A stretch of 64,000 bases of DNA from Rathayibacter sp. VKM Ac-2857 (lineage in GTDB: Bacteria > Actinomycetota > Actinomycetes > Actinomycetales > Microbacteriaceae): NCBI RefSeq assembly GCF_013205025.1, contig NZ_JABMLE010000002.1, forward strand, positions 514,353-578,352, given 5' to 3'. The position numbers and the translations under genes were made by a program. Below, one piece after another: positions 7,350-15,963 of this stretch (its first letter is position 1; each line of letters begins with the position of its first letter). The notes under the pieces were generated by a model, which saw nothing but the letters and a program-made list of their open reading frames with translations, was not told where the DNA came from and did no database searches.

Positions 7350-8405
7350 TCACAGGGTGAGCGCATCGACCGCGCGGGCGATGCTCTCGGGATCCTGAGC
7401 ATCATCGCACGCCGCCTGGCGCACGACCTCGCCGATCACGATGACCGCTGGCGAGCGCGGAGCCAGCTCGGCGAGCAGGCCGAGCACCCCGCCGACCGAG
7501 GAGATCGTGGTGCGCTGAGCGTGCGACCAGCCGCGCTCGACGATCGCGAGCGGCATGCCGGCCGGCATCCCGGCGCGCTGCAGCCCCGCGACGAGGTGCG
7601 GGAGCGTGTTCACGCCCATCAGCACGACCAGCGTCCCGCCGAGTCCGGCCAGGTGACCGAGCTCCTCCTCGCTGAAGGGCGCGTGGCCCGAGACCACGGT
7701 GAACGCGCGGCTGACCTCGCGGTGCGTGACCGGGATGCCGGCGGCGGCCGGGACCGAGATCGCGCTCGTGACACCGGGAACGATCGTGAACGGCACGCCG
7801 GCGACGCGGCAGGCGCGCACCTCCTCCGACCCGCGGCCGAAGACGAACGGGTCGCCGCCCTTCAGCCGGACGACGTCGAGCCCGTCGAGGGCGCGGGCGA
7901 CCATCAGCCGCTCGATCTCGTGCTGCGGCACGGCGTGGTGCCCGGGCGTCTTGCCGACGTCGATCAGCTCGGCGCCGGGCGCCCAGTCGGCGAGGCCGTC
8001 GTGCGGGCCGAGGCGGTCGAAGAGCACGACGTCGGCCTCGCGGAGGGCCCGGTGGGCGGCGAGCGTCATCAGCTCGGGGTCGCCGGGTCCGCCGCCGACG
8101 ATGCTCACGTGCCCGACGGGGCGGTGCGCGGCGGGCGCCTCGTCGACGACCCAGACACCGTGCCGGGTGGCCTCCGCGGCCGCGGCCGAGCGGAGCGACG
8201 CGGCGCCCTCGACCCAGGCGAGCAGGGCGGGACGGCCCGCGGGCAGGAGCGACGCGGAGGCGAGGCGCAGGCAGAGCGCGTCGTCCGCGTCCCAGCGCTC
8301 CACGAGCGCGCCGGCCGTGCGGTAGCGGGCGAGGACGCGGCGGGTGCCGACGACGCTGCCGACGACGAGGACGCGGCGGCCGGTGAGATCGACGGAGAGC
8401 TGCAT
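7350..8405 (-). CDS. cobA: Uroporphyrinogen-III C-methyltransferase with shortened CysG-like N-domain
   Basis: A 351-residue protein. Residues ~100-345 are a complete SUMT domain that methylates uroporphyrinogen III at C2 and C7 with SAM to give precorrin-2. It has VSIVGGGPGDPELMTLAA, RLKGGDPFVFGRGSEE, VPGVTSAISVPAAAGIPVTH and VLMGV. Residues 1-~95 look like a Rossmann remnant of the CysG precorrin-2 dehydrogenase (LTGRRVLVVGSVVGTRRVLA). This part is short and lacks the usual GGG-x-V-A dinucleotide motif. ATG at 8405 overlaps the nirB stop as TGATG, implying coupling. Role: siroheme for NirB. Confidence 0.9.
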   Translation of the reverse strand: MQLSVDLTGRRVLVVGSVVGTRRVLARYRTAGALVERWDADDALCLRLASASLLPAGRPALLAWVEGAASLRSAAAAEATRHGVWVVDEAPAAHRPVGHVSIVGGGPGDPELMTLAAHRALREADVVLFDRLGPHDGLADWAPGAELIDVGKTPGHHAVPQHEIERLMVARALDGLDVVRLKGGDPFVFGRGSEEVRACRVAGVPFTIVPGVTSAISVPAAAGIPVTHREVSRAFTVVSGHAPFSEEELGHLAGLGGTLVVLMGVNTLPHLVAGLQRAGMPAGMPLAIVERGWSHAQRTTISSVGGVLGLLAELAPRSPAVIVIGEVVRQAACDDAQDPESIARAVDALTL

Positions 8406-11092
8406 CACGCCTCCGATCCGGGCACGGCGGAGGCGGCAGAAGCAGCGGAGCCAGAGGGAGCGAACGGCGCGAGCGTCGCGGGCGCCGGCACCGAGGACGA
8501 CGGCCCCACGACCGAGACCGCGCCCGGCCCGATCGGGATCGACGTCCCGGCCACGAGCACCGGCCCGTCCGAGCGCTCGTCGCTCCCCGCCGGCCTGCTC
8601 TGCCCGCGCTCGCGGACCGTGCTCACCCGCGGATCCGCGGTGTCGGGCGCGTTGACGAACGAGCGGAAGCGGCGCAGCCGGTCCGGGTCCGCGAGCGTCG
8701 CCGCCCACTCGTCCACGTAGGTGTCGACGTGGGTCGCCATCGCCGCCTCCAGCTCGGCCGCGATCCCGAGCGAGTCCTCGCAGACCACCTCCTTGACGTG
8801 GTCGAGGCCGCCGGGCAGGTCCTCCTGCCAGCGCGCGGTCCGCTGCAGGCGCTCGGCCGTGCGGACGTAGTACATGACGTAGCGGTCGATGTAGCGGACG
8901 AGCGTCTCGTCGTCGAGGTCCTGCGCGAGCAGCTGGGCGTGGGCGGGCTGGTAGCCGCCGTTGCCGCCGACGTAGAGGTTCCAGCCGGTGTCGGTCGCGA
9001 TCACGCCGATGTCCTTCCCGCGCGCCTCGGCGCACTCCCGGGCGCAGCCGCTGACCCCGAGCTTGAACTTGTGCGGCGAGCGCAGGCCGCGGTAGCGCTC
9101 CTCCAGGAAGATCGCCATGCCGACCGCGTCCTGCACGCCGTAGCGGCACCAGGTCGAGCCGACGCAGGACTTCACGGTGCGCAGCGACTTGCCGTAGGCC
9201 TGGCCCGACTCCATCCCGGCGTCGACGAGGATCCGCCAGATCTCGGGAAGCTGCTCGAGGCGGGCGCCGAACATGTCGATCCGCTGGCCGCCGGTGATCT
9301 TCGTGTAGAGGCCGTACTGCTCGGCGACCTCGGCGATCACCTTGAGCTTCGCCGGCGTGATCTCACCGCCCGGCACCCGCGGGACGACGGAGTAGGTGCC
9401 GTCCTTCTGCATGTTGGCGAGCGCGCGGTCGTTGGTGTCCTGGAGCGGCGCCTGGCCGGCGTCGAGGATGTAGCCGTTGGTCTGGGTCGCGAGCACGGAG
9501 GCGATCACCGGCTTGCAGACGTCGCAGCCCAGGCCCGAGCCGAAGCGCTCCATCACCTGCTCCGCCGAGGACAGGCCGAGGATCCGGACCGACTCGAACA
9601 GCTCGCTCCGGCTCAGCGAGACGTGCTCGCAGAGGGCGCGCGACACCTCGACGCCGGCGCGGGTGAGCTCGGTGTCGAGCAGCTTCTTCACCAGCGGCAC
9701 GCAGGAGCCGCACTGGGTGCCGGCGCGGGTGCAGGCCTTCAGCGGACCGAGCTCGGTGCAGCCCTCGCCGATCGCGTGGCGCACGTCGCCGACGGAGACG
9801 TTGTTGCAGGAGCAGAGCTGCGCGTCGTCGGGCAGGTCGCCCGAGGGCGCCTCGGCGCCGGCCGCCGCGAGGTAGGCGCTGGGCTCCGCGGGCAGCTCGC
9901 GGCCGAGCAGCGGGCGGAGCGAGGAGTAGGGGCCCGCGTCGCCGACGAACATGCCGCCCAGCAGGGTGCGCGCGTCGTCCGAGACGACGATCTTCTGGTA
10001 GAGCCCGCGGGCGGGATCGGCGTAGACGACCTCGAGCGCCCCCTCCCCCGCGCCGAGCGCGTCGCCGAAGCTGGCGACCTCGACCCCGGAGAGCTTGAGC
10101 TTGGTCGCGTCGTCGACGCCGGGGAAGGTCGCGTCGCCGCCGAGCAGGCGGTCGGCGACGACCTCGGCCATCGCGTTGGCTGGGGCGACGAGGCCGACGG
10201 TGCGGCCGTCGATCGCGGCGACCTCGCCGATCGCCCAGACGTGCGGGCGGCTGGTGCGGCAGGCCTCGTCGACGACGACGCCGCCGCGGGGCGCGACCTC
10301 GATGCCGACCGCGCGGGCGAGCTCGTCGCGCGCCGTGATGCCGATCGAGAAGACGACCATGTCGGCGCCGATGCTGCTGCCGTCGGTCATCGTGACGCCG
10401 AGCACCGTGCCCTGCGGCGAGGTGAGGACAGCGGTGGGCCGGTTGCCCAGGTGCAGGGTGACGCCCTGCGCCGCGATGATGCGGCCGAGCGCCTGCCCCG
10501 CGCCCTCGTCGAGCTGGGCGCTCATCAGCCAGCGGCCGGAGTGGATCAGCGCGGTGCGCGCGCCGAGCCGGTGCGCGCCGCCCGCGGCCTCGAGGCCGAG
10601 CAGTCCGCCGCCGACGACGACCACGCTGGCCGGGCGGCCGCGGCGGGCGCGGAAGGCGGCGAGGTCGGCGACGAGGCCGTCGACGTCCTCGAGGGTGCGG
10701 TAGACGCGGCCGTGCTCGGCGCCCTCGATCGGCGGCACGGTGGCGGAGGAGCCGGTGGCCAGCACGATCTCGTCCCCCTCGAACCAGCGGCCGTCGGCGA
10801 GCTGCAGGCGGCAGTGCTCCGGGTCGAGCGCGACGACGCGGGAGGAGGTGACGAGCGTCGCCGACTCCCAGAGCGCGCCGTCGCCGAGGGTGAGGTCGGT
10901 CATCCCCTCGAGGCGCTTCGAGAGCGCGACGCGGTCGTAGGGGTGGTGCGCCTCCTCGCCGAAGACGGTGATCGCGAGGGCGGTGGCGCCGGCACGGGCG
11001 ACGAGCGCGTCGACCAGGCGGTGGGCGGCGGGGCCGGCGCCGACGACGAGCACGCGTCGGGGGCCGGTGGGGGTCGCTCCTCGGGATGTCAT
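8405..11092 (-). CDS. nirB: Assimilatory NAD(P)H nitrite reductase, large subunit NirB
   Basis: Reduces nitrite to ammonium with NAD(P)H in the cytoplasm (895 residues; typical ~830-860). Residues ~12-400 form the FAD/NAD-binding module (RVLVVGAGPAAHRLVDAL; VVVVGGGLLGLEAAGG). A BFD-like [2Fe-2S] site follows with C427, C429, C461 and C464, then a second CDVC pair at 523-526. The siroheme/[4Fe-4S] domain has C643, C649, C683 and C687 in CVGSTWC and SGCAREC. The last ~55 residues are an Ala/Ser/Pro-rich tail. Start ATG 11092 fits the FAD-domain N-terminus. It is divergent from the nirD fusion and followed by cobA. Confidence 0.96.
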   Translation of the reverse strand: MTSRGATPTGPRRVLVVGAGPAAHRLVDALVARAGATALAITVFGEEAHHPYDRVALSKRLEGMTDLTLGDGALWESATLVTSSRVVALDPEHCRLQLADGRWFEGDEIVLATGSSATVPPIEGAEHGRVYRTLEDVDGLVADLAAFRARRGRPASVVVVGGGLLGLEAAGGAHRLGARTALIHSGRWLMSAQLDEGAGQALGRIIAAQGVTLHLGNRPTAVLTSPQGTVLGVTMTDGSSIGADMVVFSIGITARDELARAVGIEVAPRGGVVVDEACRTSRPHVWAIGEVAAIDGRTVGLVAPANAMAEVVADRLLGGDATFPGVDDATKLKLSGVEVASFGDALGAGEGALEVVYADPARGLYQKIVVSDDARTLLGGMFVGDAGPYSSLRPLLGRELPAEPSAYLAAAGAEAPSGDLPDDAQLCSCNNVSVGDVRHAIGEGCTELGPLKACTRAGTQCGSCVPLVKKLLDTELTRAGVEVSRALCEHVSLSRSELFESVRILGLSSAEQVMERFGSGLGCDVCKPVIASVLATQTNGYILDAGQAPLQDTNDRALANMQKDGTYSVVPRVPGGEITPAKLKVIAEVAEQYGLYTKITGGQRIDMFGARLEQLPEIWRILVDAGMESGQAYGKSLRTVKSCVGSTWCRYGVQDAVGMAIFLEERYRGLRSPHKFKLGVSGCARECAEARGKDIGVIATDTGWNLYVGGNGGYQPAHAQLLAQDLDDETLVRYIDRYVMYYVRTAERLQRTARWQEDLPGGLDHVKEVVCEDSLGIAAELEAAMATHVDTYVDEWAATLADPDRLRRFRSFVNAPDTADPRVSTVRERGQSRPAGSDERSDGPVLVAGTSIPIGPGAVSVVGPSSSVPAPATLAPFAPSGSAASAASAVPGSEA

Positions 11093-11300
11093 GGGCTCCA
11101 CCGTAGGCAGCCGCGGTTTCGCCCCCGTTGCCCCTGCGTAACGTCGTGTGACCGACCTCTCACGACAGCGGACCGGCATCGTGAGGGCTTCGTTACCCCC
11201 GTGACTCCGGAGGCGTGCTCCCGCGAAACGTGGGCTCTCTACCGTGGGGCTCACCGCCGCCGACCGGCCGCGGGCAGCACTCCTCTCGGAAGGCGGGACG
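11093..11300. promoter_or_regulatory. Divergent nirB / nirD promoter region with candidate GlnR-like site
   Basis: This 208-bp divergent spacer must carry promoters for both nitrite-reductase transcripts. GTTAC (11192-11196), a 6-nt gap, then GACTC (11203-11207) resembles one half of the actinobacterial GlnR box GTnAC-n6-GaAAC. GTAAC at 11140-11144 with following TGACC may be another degenerate half. The site is weak, and GlnR control is inferred from gene function. Confidence 0.35.
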
Positions 11301-12383
11301 ATGACCCTCCTCGATCAGCACGTCGCGGCCCGCACCCCGCCGGCCGGCACCGCCCCGGCCGCGGCCTGGGTTCCCGTCTGCAACCGGCTCGAGCTGGAGC
11401 CGCTCTGGGGCGAGGCCGCGCTCGTCGGCGGCGTGCAGCTCGCGCTGTTCCTCCTCCCCGACGGCCGCGTCTTCGCCGTCTCCAACCTCGACCCGGCGAC
11501 CGGCGCGGCCGTGCTCTCCCGCGGCATCGTCGGCTCCCGCGCCGTCGACGGCGTGCAGCGGGCGACGATCGCCTCGCCCCTGCACAAGGACGTCTTCGAC
11601 CTCGAGACGGGCGTCTGCTACACCTCGCCGCGGCTGCACCTCGCCACCTGGAGCGTGCGGGAGACGGGCGGTGTGATCGAGGTCGCGCAGCGGACGGCGC
11701 TGGTCTGCGCCTCGCACGGCACCTCCGACGACGACGGCCGCACGGCGGTCGCCGCGCTCGTGCAGGCGGTCCGCGAGGCGAACCCCGCCGCGGACGTGCT
11801 CGACTCCTTCGTCGACGTGCAGCAGCCCGACGTCCCGGCCTCGCTCGGCACCCTCGAGACCGATCGCCCGGCCGTCGTCGTGCCGCTGCTGCTCTCGGCC
11901 GGCTACCACGTGCACGTCGACCTCGCCGAGGCCGCGGCGGAGGCGGACCGCCCCGTCCGCGTGACCGGCGCCCTGGGCCCGGATCCGCGGCTCGCCCGCG
12001 TGCTGGCCCGACGCCTGCGCGAAGCCGGCCTCGCCGACGGCGACCGCGTCGTGCTGGCCGCGGCCGGCTCGAGCGACGCCGGTGCGGTCGCCGACTGCTG
12101 GGCCACCGGCCGCCTCCTGGCCGCCGAGCTCGGCCGCGAGGTCGCCGTCTCCTTCATCTCGGCCGCCGAGCCGCGCGTCCCGGAGGCGGTGGCCGCCGAG
12201 CGCGCCGCCCACCCCGGCGCCCGCGTGCTCGTCTCCACCTACCTCCTCGCCCCCGGCTACTTCGCCTCGCTCGCCGCCTCGGCGGGAGCCGACCTCGCCA
12301 CCGCCCCGCTGCTCACCGCCGTCGACCCGCCCGCGCGCGAGCTGGTCGACATCGTCTCCGAGCTCTTCGGCCGCAGCGCGTAA
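11301..12383 (+). CDS. nirD: Fusion of nitrite reductase small subunit NirD with CbiX/SirB-type sirohydrochlorin chelatase
   Basis: A 360-residue two-domain protein. Residues ~20-130 are NirD, the Rieske-fold small subunit of the NADH nitrite reductase (WVPVCNRLELEPLWGEAALV; IASPLHKDVFDLETGVCY). Residues ~132-355 are a CbiX/SirB-type chelatase: VCASHGTSDDDGR with H139, and PLLLSAGYHVHVDL with H203 as likely second metal ligand. The chelatase part appears as two tandem halves. It would insert iron into sirohydrochlorin to make siroheme, the cofactor of the partner NirB. GGAAGGCGGG precedes ATG 11301. It starts the nirD-narK-nitrate reductase transcript, divergent from nirB. Confidence 0.9.
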   Translation: MTLLDQHVAARTPPAGTAPAAAWVPVCNRLELEPLWGEAALVGGVQLALFLLPDGRVFAVSNLDPATGAAVLSRGIVGSRAVDGVQRATIASPLHKDVFDLETGVCYTSPRLHLATWSVRETGGVIEVAQRTALVCASHGTSDDDGRTAVAALVQAVREANPAADVLDSFVDVQQPDVPASLGTLETDRPAVVVPLLLSAGYHVHVDLAEAAAEADRPVRVTGALGPDPRLARVLARRLREAGLADGDRVVLAAAGSSDAGAVADCWATGRLLAAELGREVAVSFISAAEPRVPEAVAAERAAHPGARVLVSTYLLAPGYFASLAASAGADLATAPLLTAVDPPARELVDIVSELFGRSA

Positions 12384-12469
12384 GCGCTCGGCCGCCCGAC
12401 CCACTCCCGCCCCGCTCTCTCGCCCCGCACTCTCTTCGGCGCGCCCGCGCCCACTCCCCGGAGGATCCG

Positions 12470-13870
12470 ATGACTGCTGCACCGCCCACCACCGCCCCCG
12501 CCACTACAGGCACCGCGACGACCACCCCGTCGGGCCTCACCCGCCGCCCCGGCCGCTGGATCGACGGCTGGAACCCCGAGGACCCCGCGCAATGGCAGGC
12601 GGAGGGGCGCCGGGTCGCCGGCCGCAACCTGCGCTGGTCGATCTTCGCCGAGTTCCTCGGCTTCGTCGTCTGGCAGCTCTGGTCGGTCGTGGTCGTCCAG
12701 CTGCCGGCGGCCGGCTTCGACTTCAGCACCGGCGAGATCTTCTGGCTGATCTCGATGCCGAGCCTCGTCGGCGCGACGCTGCGGATCCCGTACACCTTCA
12801 TGGTCCCCCGCTTCGGCGGACGGAACTGGACGATCGTCTCGGCGGGCCTCCTGCTCATCCCGAGCATCGGACTCGCGATCGCGGTGGGGAATCCGGACAC
12901 GCCCTTCGGCGTGATGCTCCTCGTCGCCGCACTGGCCGGCTTCGGCGGCGGCAACTTCGCCAGCTCGATGGCCAACATCACCTTCTTCTACCCGTACGCG
13001 CAGAAGGGCTACGCGCTCGGCCTGAACGCCGCGGGCGGCAACCTCGGCGCCTCGGTGGCTCAGCTGATCGTGCCGATCGCCGTCACGATCGGCGCCGCGG
13101 CCACGGTGAACCTGCCGCTCGCCGGCCTCATCTGGGTGCCGCTGATCGTGGTCGCGATGATCGGGGCCTGGAAGCGGATGGACAACCTCTCGACCGCGAA
13201 GGCCGACGTCGCCGCCTCGCTCGCCGCGCTGCGCGAGCCGCACCTCTGGCTGCTGGCGGTGCTCTACATCGGCACCTTCGGCTCGTTCATCGGCTTCGCC
13301 GGCGTCTTCCCCAAGCTGATCGTCGACACCTTCCCCGAGTTCTCCGGCTTCACCGTCGGCTCCGCGACGCTCACGCTCGCCTTCCTCGGTGCCCTGGTCG
13401 GCTCGCTCTCGCGGCCCTACGGCGGCCGGCTCGCCGACCGCTTCGGCGGGGCACCCGTGACCATCGCCGCGTTCGTCGCCATGGGCGCCGGCATCCTCTT
13501 CGTCATCGCGACACTGCCGCTCGGCAGCTTCTGGCTGTTCCTCCTCGGCTTCCTCGTGCTGTTCGCCTCGGCGGGCATCGGCAACGGCGCCACCTACCGG
13601 ATGATCCCGACCGTCTTCGCCCTCCGCGCCCGCCAGAAGGGCGACGACGGGGTCGGCGCGCAGCGCACCTCCGCCGCGGCCCTCGGACTGATCTCGGCGA
13701 TCGGCGCCTACGGCGGGTTCGTCATCCCGCAGCTGCTCGGCTACTCGAAGACGACCTTCGGCGACTACACGACGGCGCTCGGCTGGTTCGTCGCCGCCTA
13801 CGCGGTGATGCTCGCGATCACGGCGGGCGTCTACCTCCGCCTGGCCGCGAAGACGGGGACCCGGATCTGA
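12470..13870 (+). CDS. narK: Nitrate/nitrite transporter, NarK-type MFS protein
   Basis: A 466-residue major facilitator of the nitrate/nitrite porter family with about 12 membrane segments. A hydrophilic N-terminus contains WIDGWNPEDPAQWQAEGR, a common start for this group. Transport motifs include RIPYTFMVPRFGGRNWT and the Gly-rich nitrate signature ALAGFGGGNFASSMANITFF. A second Gly-rich segment is FASAGIGNGATYRMIP. GGAGGA precedes ATG 12470. It lies between nirD and the nitrate reductase gene, two bases short of the latter's start. Nitrate uptake is the likely role; the direction of transport cannot be read from sequence. Confidence 0.93.
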   Translation: MTAAPPTTAPATTGTATTTPSGLTRRPGRWIDGWNPEDPAQWQAEGRRVAGRNLRWSIFAEFLGFVVWQLWSVVVVQLPAAGFDFSTGEIFWLISMPSLVGATLRIPYTFMVPRFGGRNWTIVSAGLLLIPSIGLAIAVGNPDTPFGVMLLVAALAGFGGGNFASSMANITFFYPYAQKGYALGLNAAGGNLGASVAQLIVPIAVTIGAAATVNLPLAGLIWVPLIVVAMIGAWKRMDNLSTAKADVAASLAALREPHLWLLAVLYIGTFGSFIGFAGVFPKLIVDTFPEFSGFTVGSATLTLAFLGALVGSLSRPYGGRLADRFGGAPVTIAAFVAMGAGILFVIATLPLGSFWLFLLGFLVLFASAGIGNGATYRMIPTVFALRARQKGDDGVGAQRTSAAALGLISAIGAYGGFVIPQLLGYSKTTFGDYTTALGWFVAAYAVMLAITAGVYLRLAAKTGTRI

Positions 13871-13872
13871 CG

Positions 13873-15963
13873 ATGACCGCCGCACCCGCTCCGACCGACT
13901 CGCACTGCCCGTACTGCGCCCTGCAGTGCGCGATGACGCTGACCCGGGTCGACGACCCGACGCCGGTGAGCATCGCGGGGCGGGAGTTCCCGACCAACCG
14001 GGGCGGGCTCTGCGCGAAGGGCTGGACGGCCGCGGAACTGCTCGCGAGCGGGCAGCGACTGCGCGCACCGCTGATGCGCGGGGCGGACGGCACCTTCACC
14101 GAGGTGACGTGGGCGGAGGCGCTCGACGCGGTCGCGGCGGCCGTCACGACCGCTCAGGAGCGGCACGGAGCGGACGCGGTCGCGGTCTTCGGCGGCGGCG
14201 GGCTGACCAACGAGAAGGCCTACCAGCTCGGCAAGTTCGCCCGGATCGCGCTCGGCACCTCGCGGATCGACTACAACGGCCGGTTCTGCATGTCCTCGGC
14301 CGCCGCCGCCGGCAACCGGGCCTTCGGGGTCGACCGCGGGCTACCGTTCCCGGTGACCGACCTCGACGAGGCCGACACGATCCTGCTGCTGGGCTCGAAC
14401 GTCGCGGCGACCATGCCGCCGTTCCTGGCGCACCTGGCCGGGGCGCGCTCGCGCGGCGGGCTGATCGTCGTCGATCCGCGCCGCTCCGCCACCGCCCGGC
14501 TCACCGAGGACGGCGCCGGACTGCACCTGCAGCCCGCGCCGGGCACCGACCTCGCGCTGCTGCTCGGCCTCACCCACCTCGTGCTCGCCGAGGAGCTGGC
14601 CGACCGCGACTACCTCGCCGCGCGCACGACCGGGTTCGACGCGGTGCGCAGGAGTGTCGCGTCCTGGTGGCCGGAGCGCACCGCCTCCGTCACGGGCGTG
14701 CCGACCGAGCTGCTCCGTCGCACCGCCCGCCGCCTCGCCACCGGTCGCGCCTTCGTGCTGACCGGCCGCGGGGTCGAGCAGCACGTGGACGGCACCGACA
14801 TCGCGACCGCGGCGATCAACCTCGCGCTCGTGCTCGGGCTGGTCGGGCGGCCGGGCTCCGGCTACGGCACCCTCACCGGCCAGGGCAACGGCCAGGGCGG
14901 CCGCGAGCACGGGCAGAAGGCCGACCAGCTGCCCGGCTACCGCTCGATCCGCGACCCGGAGGCGCGGCGCCACGTCGCCGGCGTCTGGGGCGTGGATCCC
15001 GCGACGATCCCCGGACCCGGGCTGCCGGCCGTCGCGCTGCTCGCCGAGCTAGGCCGCTCGGTGCGCTGCCTGCTCGTGCACGGCTCGAACGTGGTCGTCT
15101 CGGCGCCCGACGTCGACGCGGTGCGGGCCGGGCTCTCGGCGCTGGACACGCTCGTCGTCTGCGACTTCTTCCTCTCCGAGACCGCGGCGCTGGCCGACAT
15201 CGTGCTGCCGGTGCCGCAGTGGGCGGAGGAGGAGGGGACGATGACCTCGCTCGAGGGCCGCGTCCTGCGCCGCCGCCGCGCGATCGACCCGCCCGCAGGG
15301 GTCCGCAGCGAGCTGTGGATCCTGAGCGAGCTCGCCCGCCGCCTCGCCGCGCCCTCGACCTGGTCGACCGAGCCGGCGGAGGTGTTCGACGAGCTGGCCC
15401 GCGCCTCGGCCGGCGGCGTCGCGGACTACTCCGGGCTCTCCCACGCGCTGCTCGACACCGGGGTCGCCGCGTACTGGCCGTATCCCGCCGGCAGCACCGG
15501 CACTCCGCGGCTCTTCGGCGAGCGCTTCGGCCACGCCGACGGCCGGGCCAGGATGGTCGCGGTCAGCACCGCTCCCCCGGCGCCGGTCGACGTCGGCGAC
15601 GAGCTGACGCTGATCACCGGCCGCTACCTGCAGCAGTACCAGTCGGGCACGCAGACCCGGCGGGTCGCCGAGCTCGACGCGGCGCGGCCCGAGGCGCGGC
15701 TCGAGATCCACCCGGCCACCGCCTCCCGGCTCGGCGTGCGCGACGGCGGGCCGGTCTCGGTCGGCAACGCGCGCGGAGTGGTGCGAGCGCGCGCGAGCGT
15801 CACGGCCGACATCCGGCACGACACGGTGTTCCTGCCGTTCCACTACGCGGGCGAGCAGTGCGCCAACCTGCTGACCGAGGCGGTCGTCGATCCGATCTCC
15901 TCGATGCCGGAGTTCAAGCGGACGCGGGTCTGGATCCGCGCGGAAGGAGGGCTCGATGTCTGA
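13873..15963 (+). CDS. Assimilatory nitrate reductase, molybdopterin catalytic subunit
   Basis: Reduces nitrate to nitrite using a bis-MGD molybdenum cofactor (696 residues, NasA/NarB type). An N-terminal [4Fe-4S] motif has C12, C15, C19 and C47 (HCPYCALQC ... GGLCAKG). The molybdopterin domains carry YNGRFCMSSAAAA, LLLGSNVAATMPPF, GLIVVDPRRSATA and GQGNGQGGREHGQKADQLPGY. A C-terminal molydopterin-dinucleotide-binding region (LITGRYLQQYQSGTQTRR) closes the protein. C in NGRFCMSS is the probable Mo ligand. It follows narK by 2 bp and overlaps the FAD subunit by 8 bp. No signal peptide is present, agreeing with a cytoplasmic assimilatory enzyme. Confidence 0.94.
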   Translation: MTAAPAPTDSHCPYCALQCAMTLTRVDDPTPVSIAGREFPTNRGGLCAKGWTAAELLASGQRLRAPLMRGADGTFTEVTWAEALDAVAAAVTTAQERHGADAVAVFGGGGLTNEKAYQLGKFARIALGTSRIDYNGRFCMSSAAAAGNRAFGVDRGLPFPVTDLDEADTILLLGSNVAATMPPFLAHLAGARSRGGLIVVDPRRSATARLTEDGAGLHLQPAPGTDLALLLGLTHLVLAEELADRDYLAARTTGFDAVRRSVASWWPERTASVTGVPTELLRRTARRLATGRAFVLTGRGVEQHVDGTDIATAAINLALVLGLVGRPGSGYGTLTGQGNGQGGREHGQKADQLPGYRSIRDPEARRHVAGVWGVDPATIPGPGLPAVALLAELGRSVRCLLVHGSNVVVSAPDVDAVRAGLSALDTLVVCDFFLSETAALADIVLPVPQWAEEEGTMTSLEGRVLRRRRAIDPPAGVRSELWILSELARRLAAPSTWSTEPAEVFDELARASAGGVADYSGLSHALLDTGVAAYWPYPAGSTGTPRLFGERFGHADGRARMVAVSTAPPAPVDVGDELTLITGRYLQQYQSGTQTRRVAELDAARPEARLEIHPATASRLGVRDGGPVSVGNARGVVRARASVTADIRHDTVFLPFHYAGEQCANLLTEAVVDPISSMPEFKRTRVWIRAEGGLDV

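Noticed and set aside
8729-12400. A very long plus-strand reading frame opposite nirB running into the nirD and narK genes
   Set aside because: Only its last part (narK) is real; the rest is antisense GC-rich shadow with repetitive, domain-free sequence.
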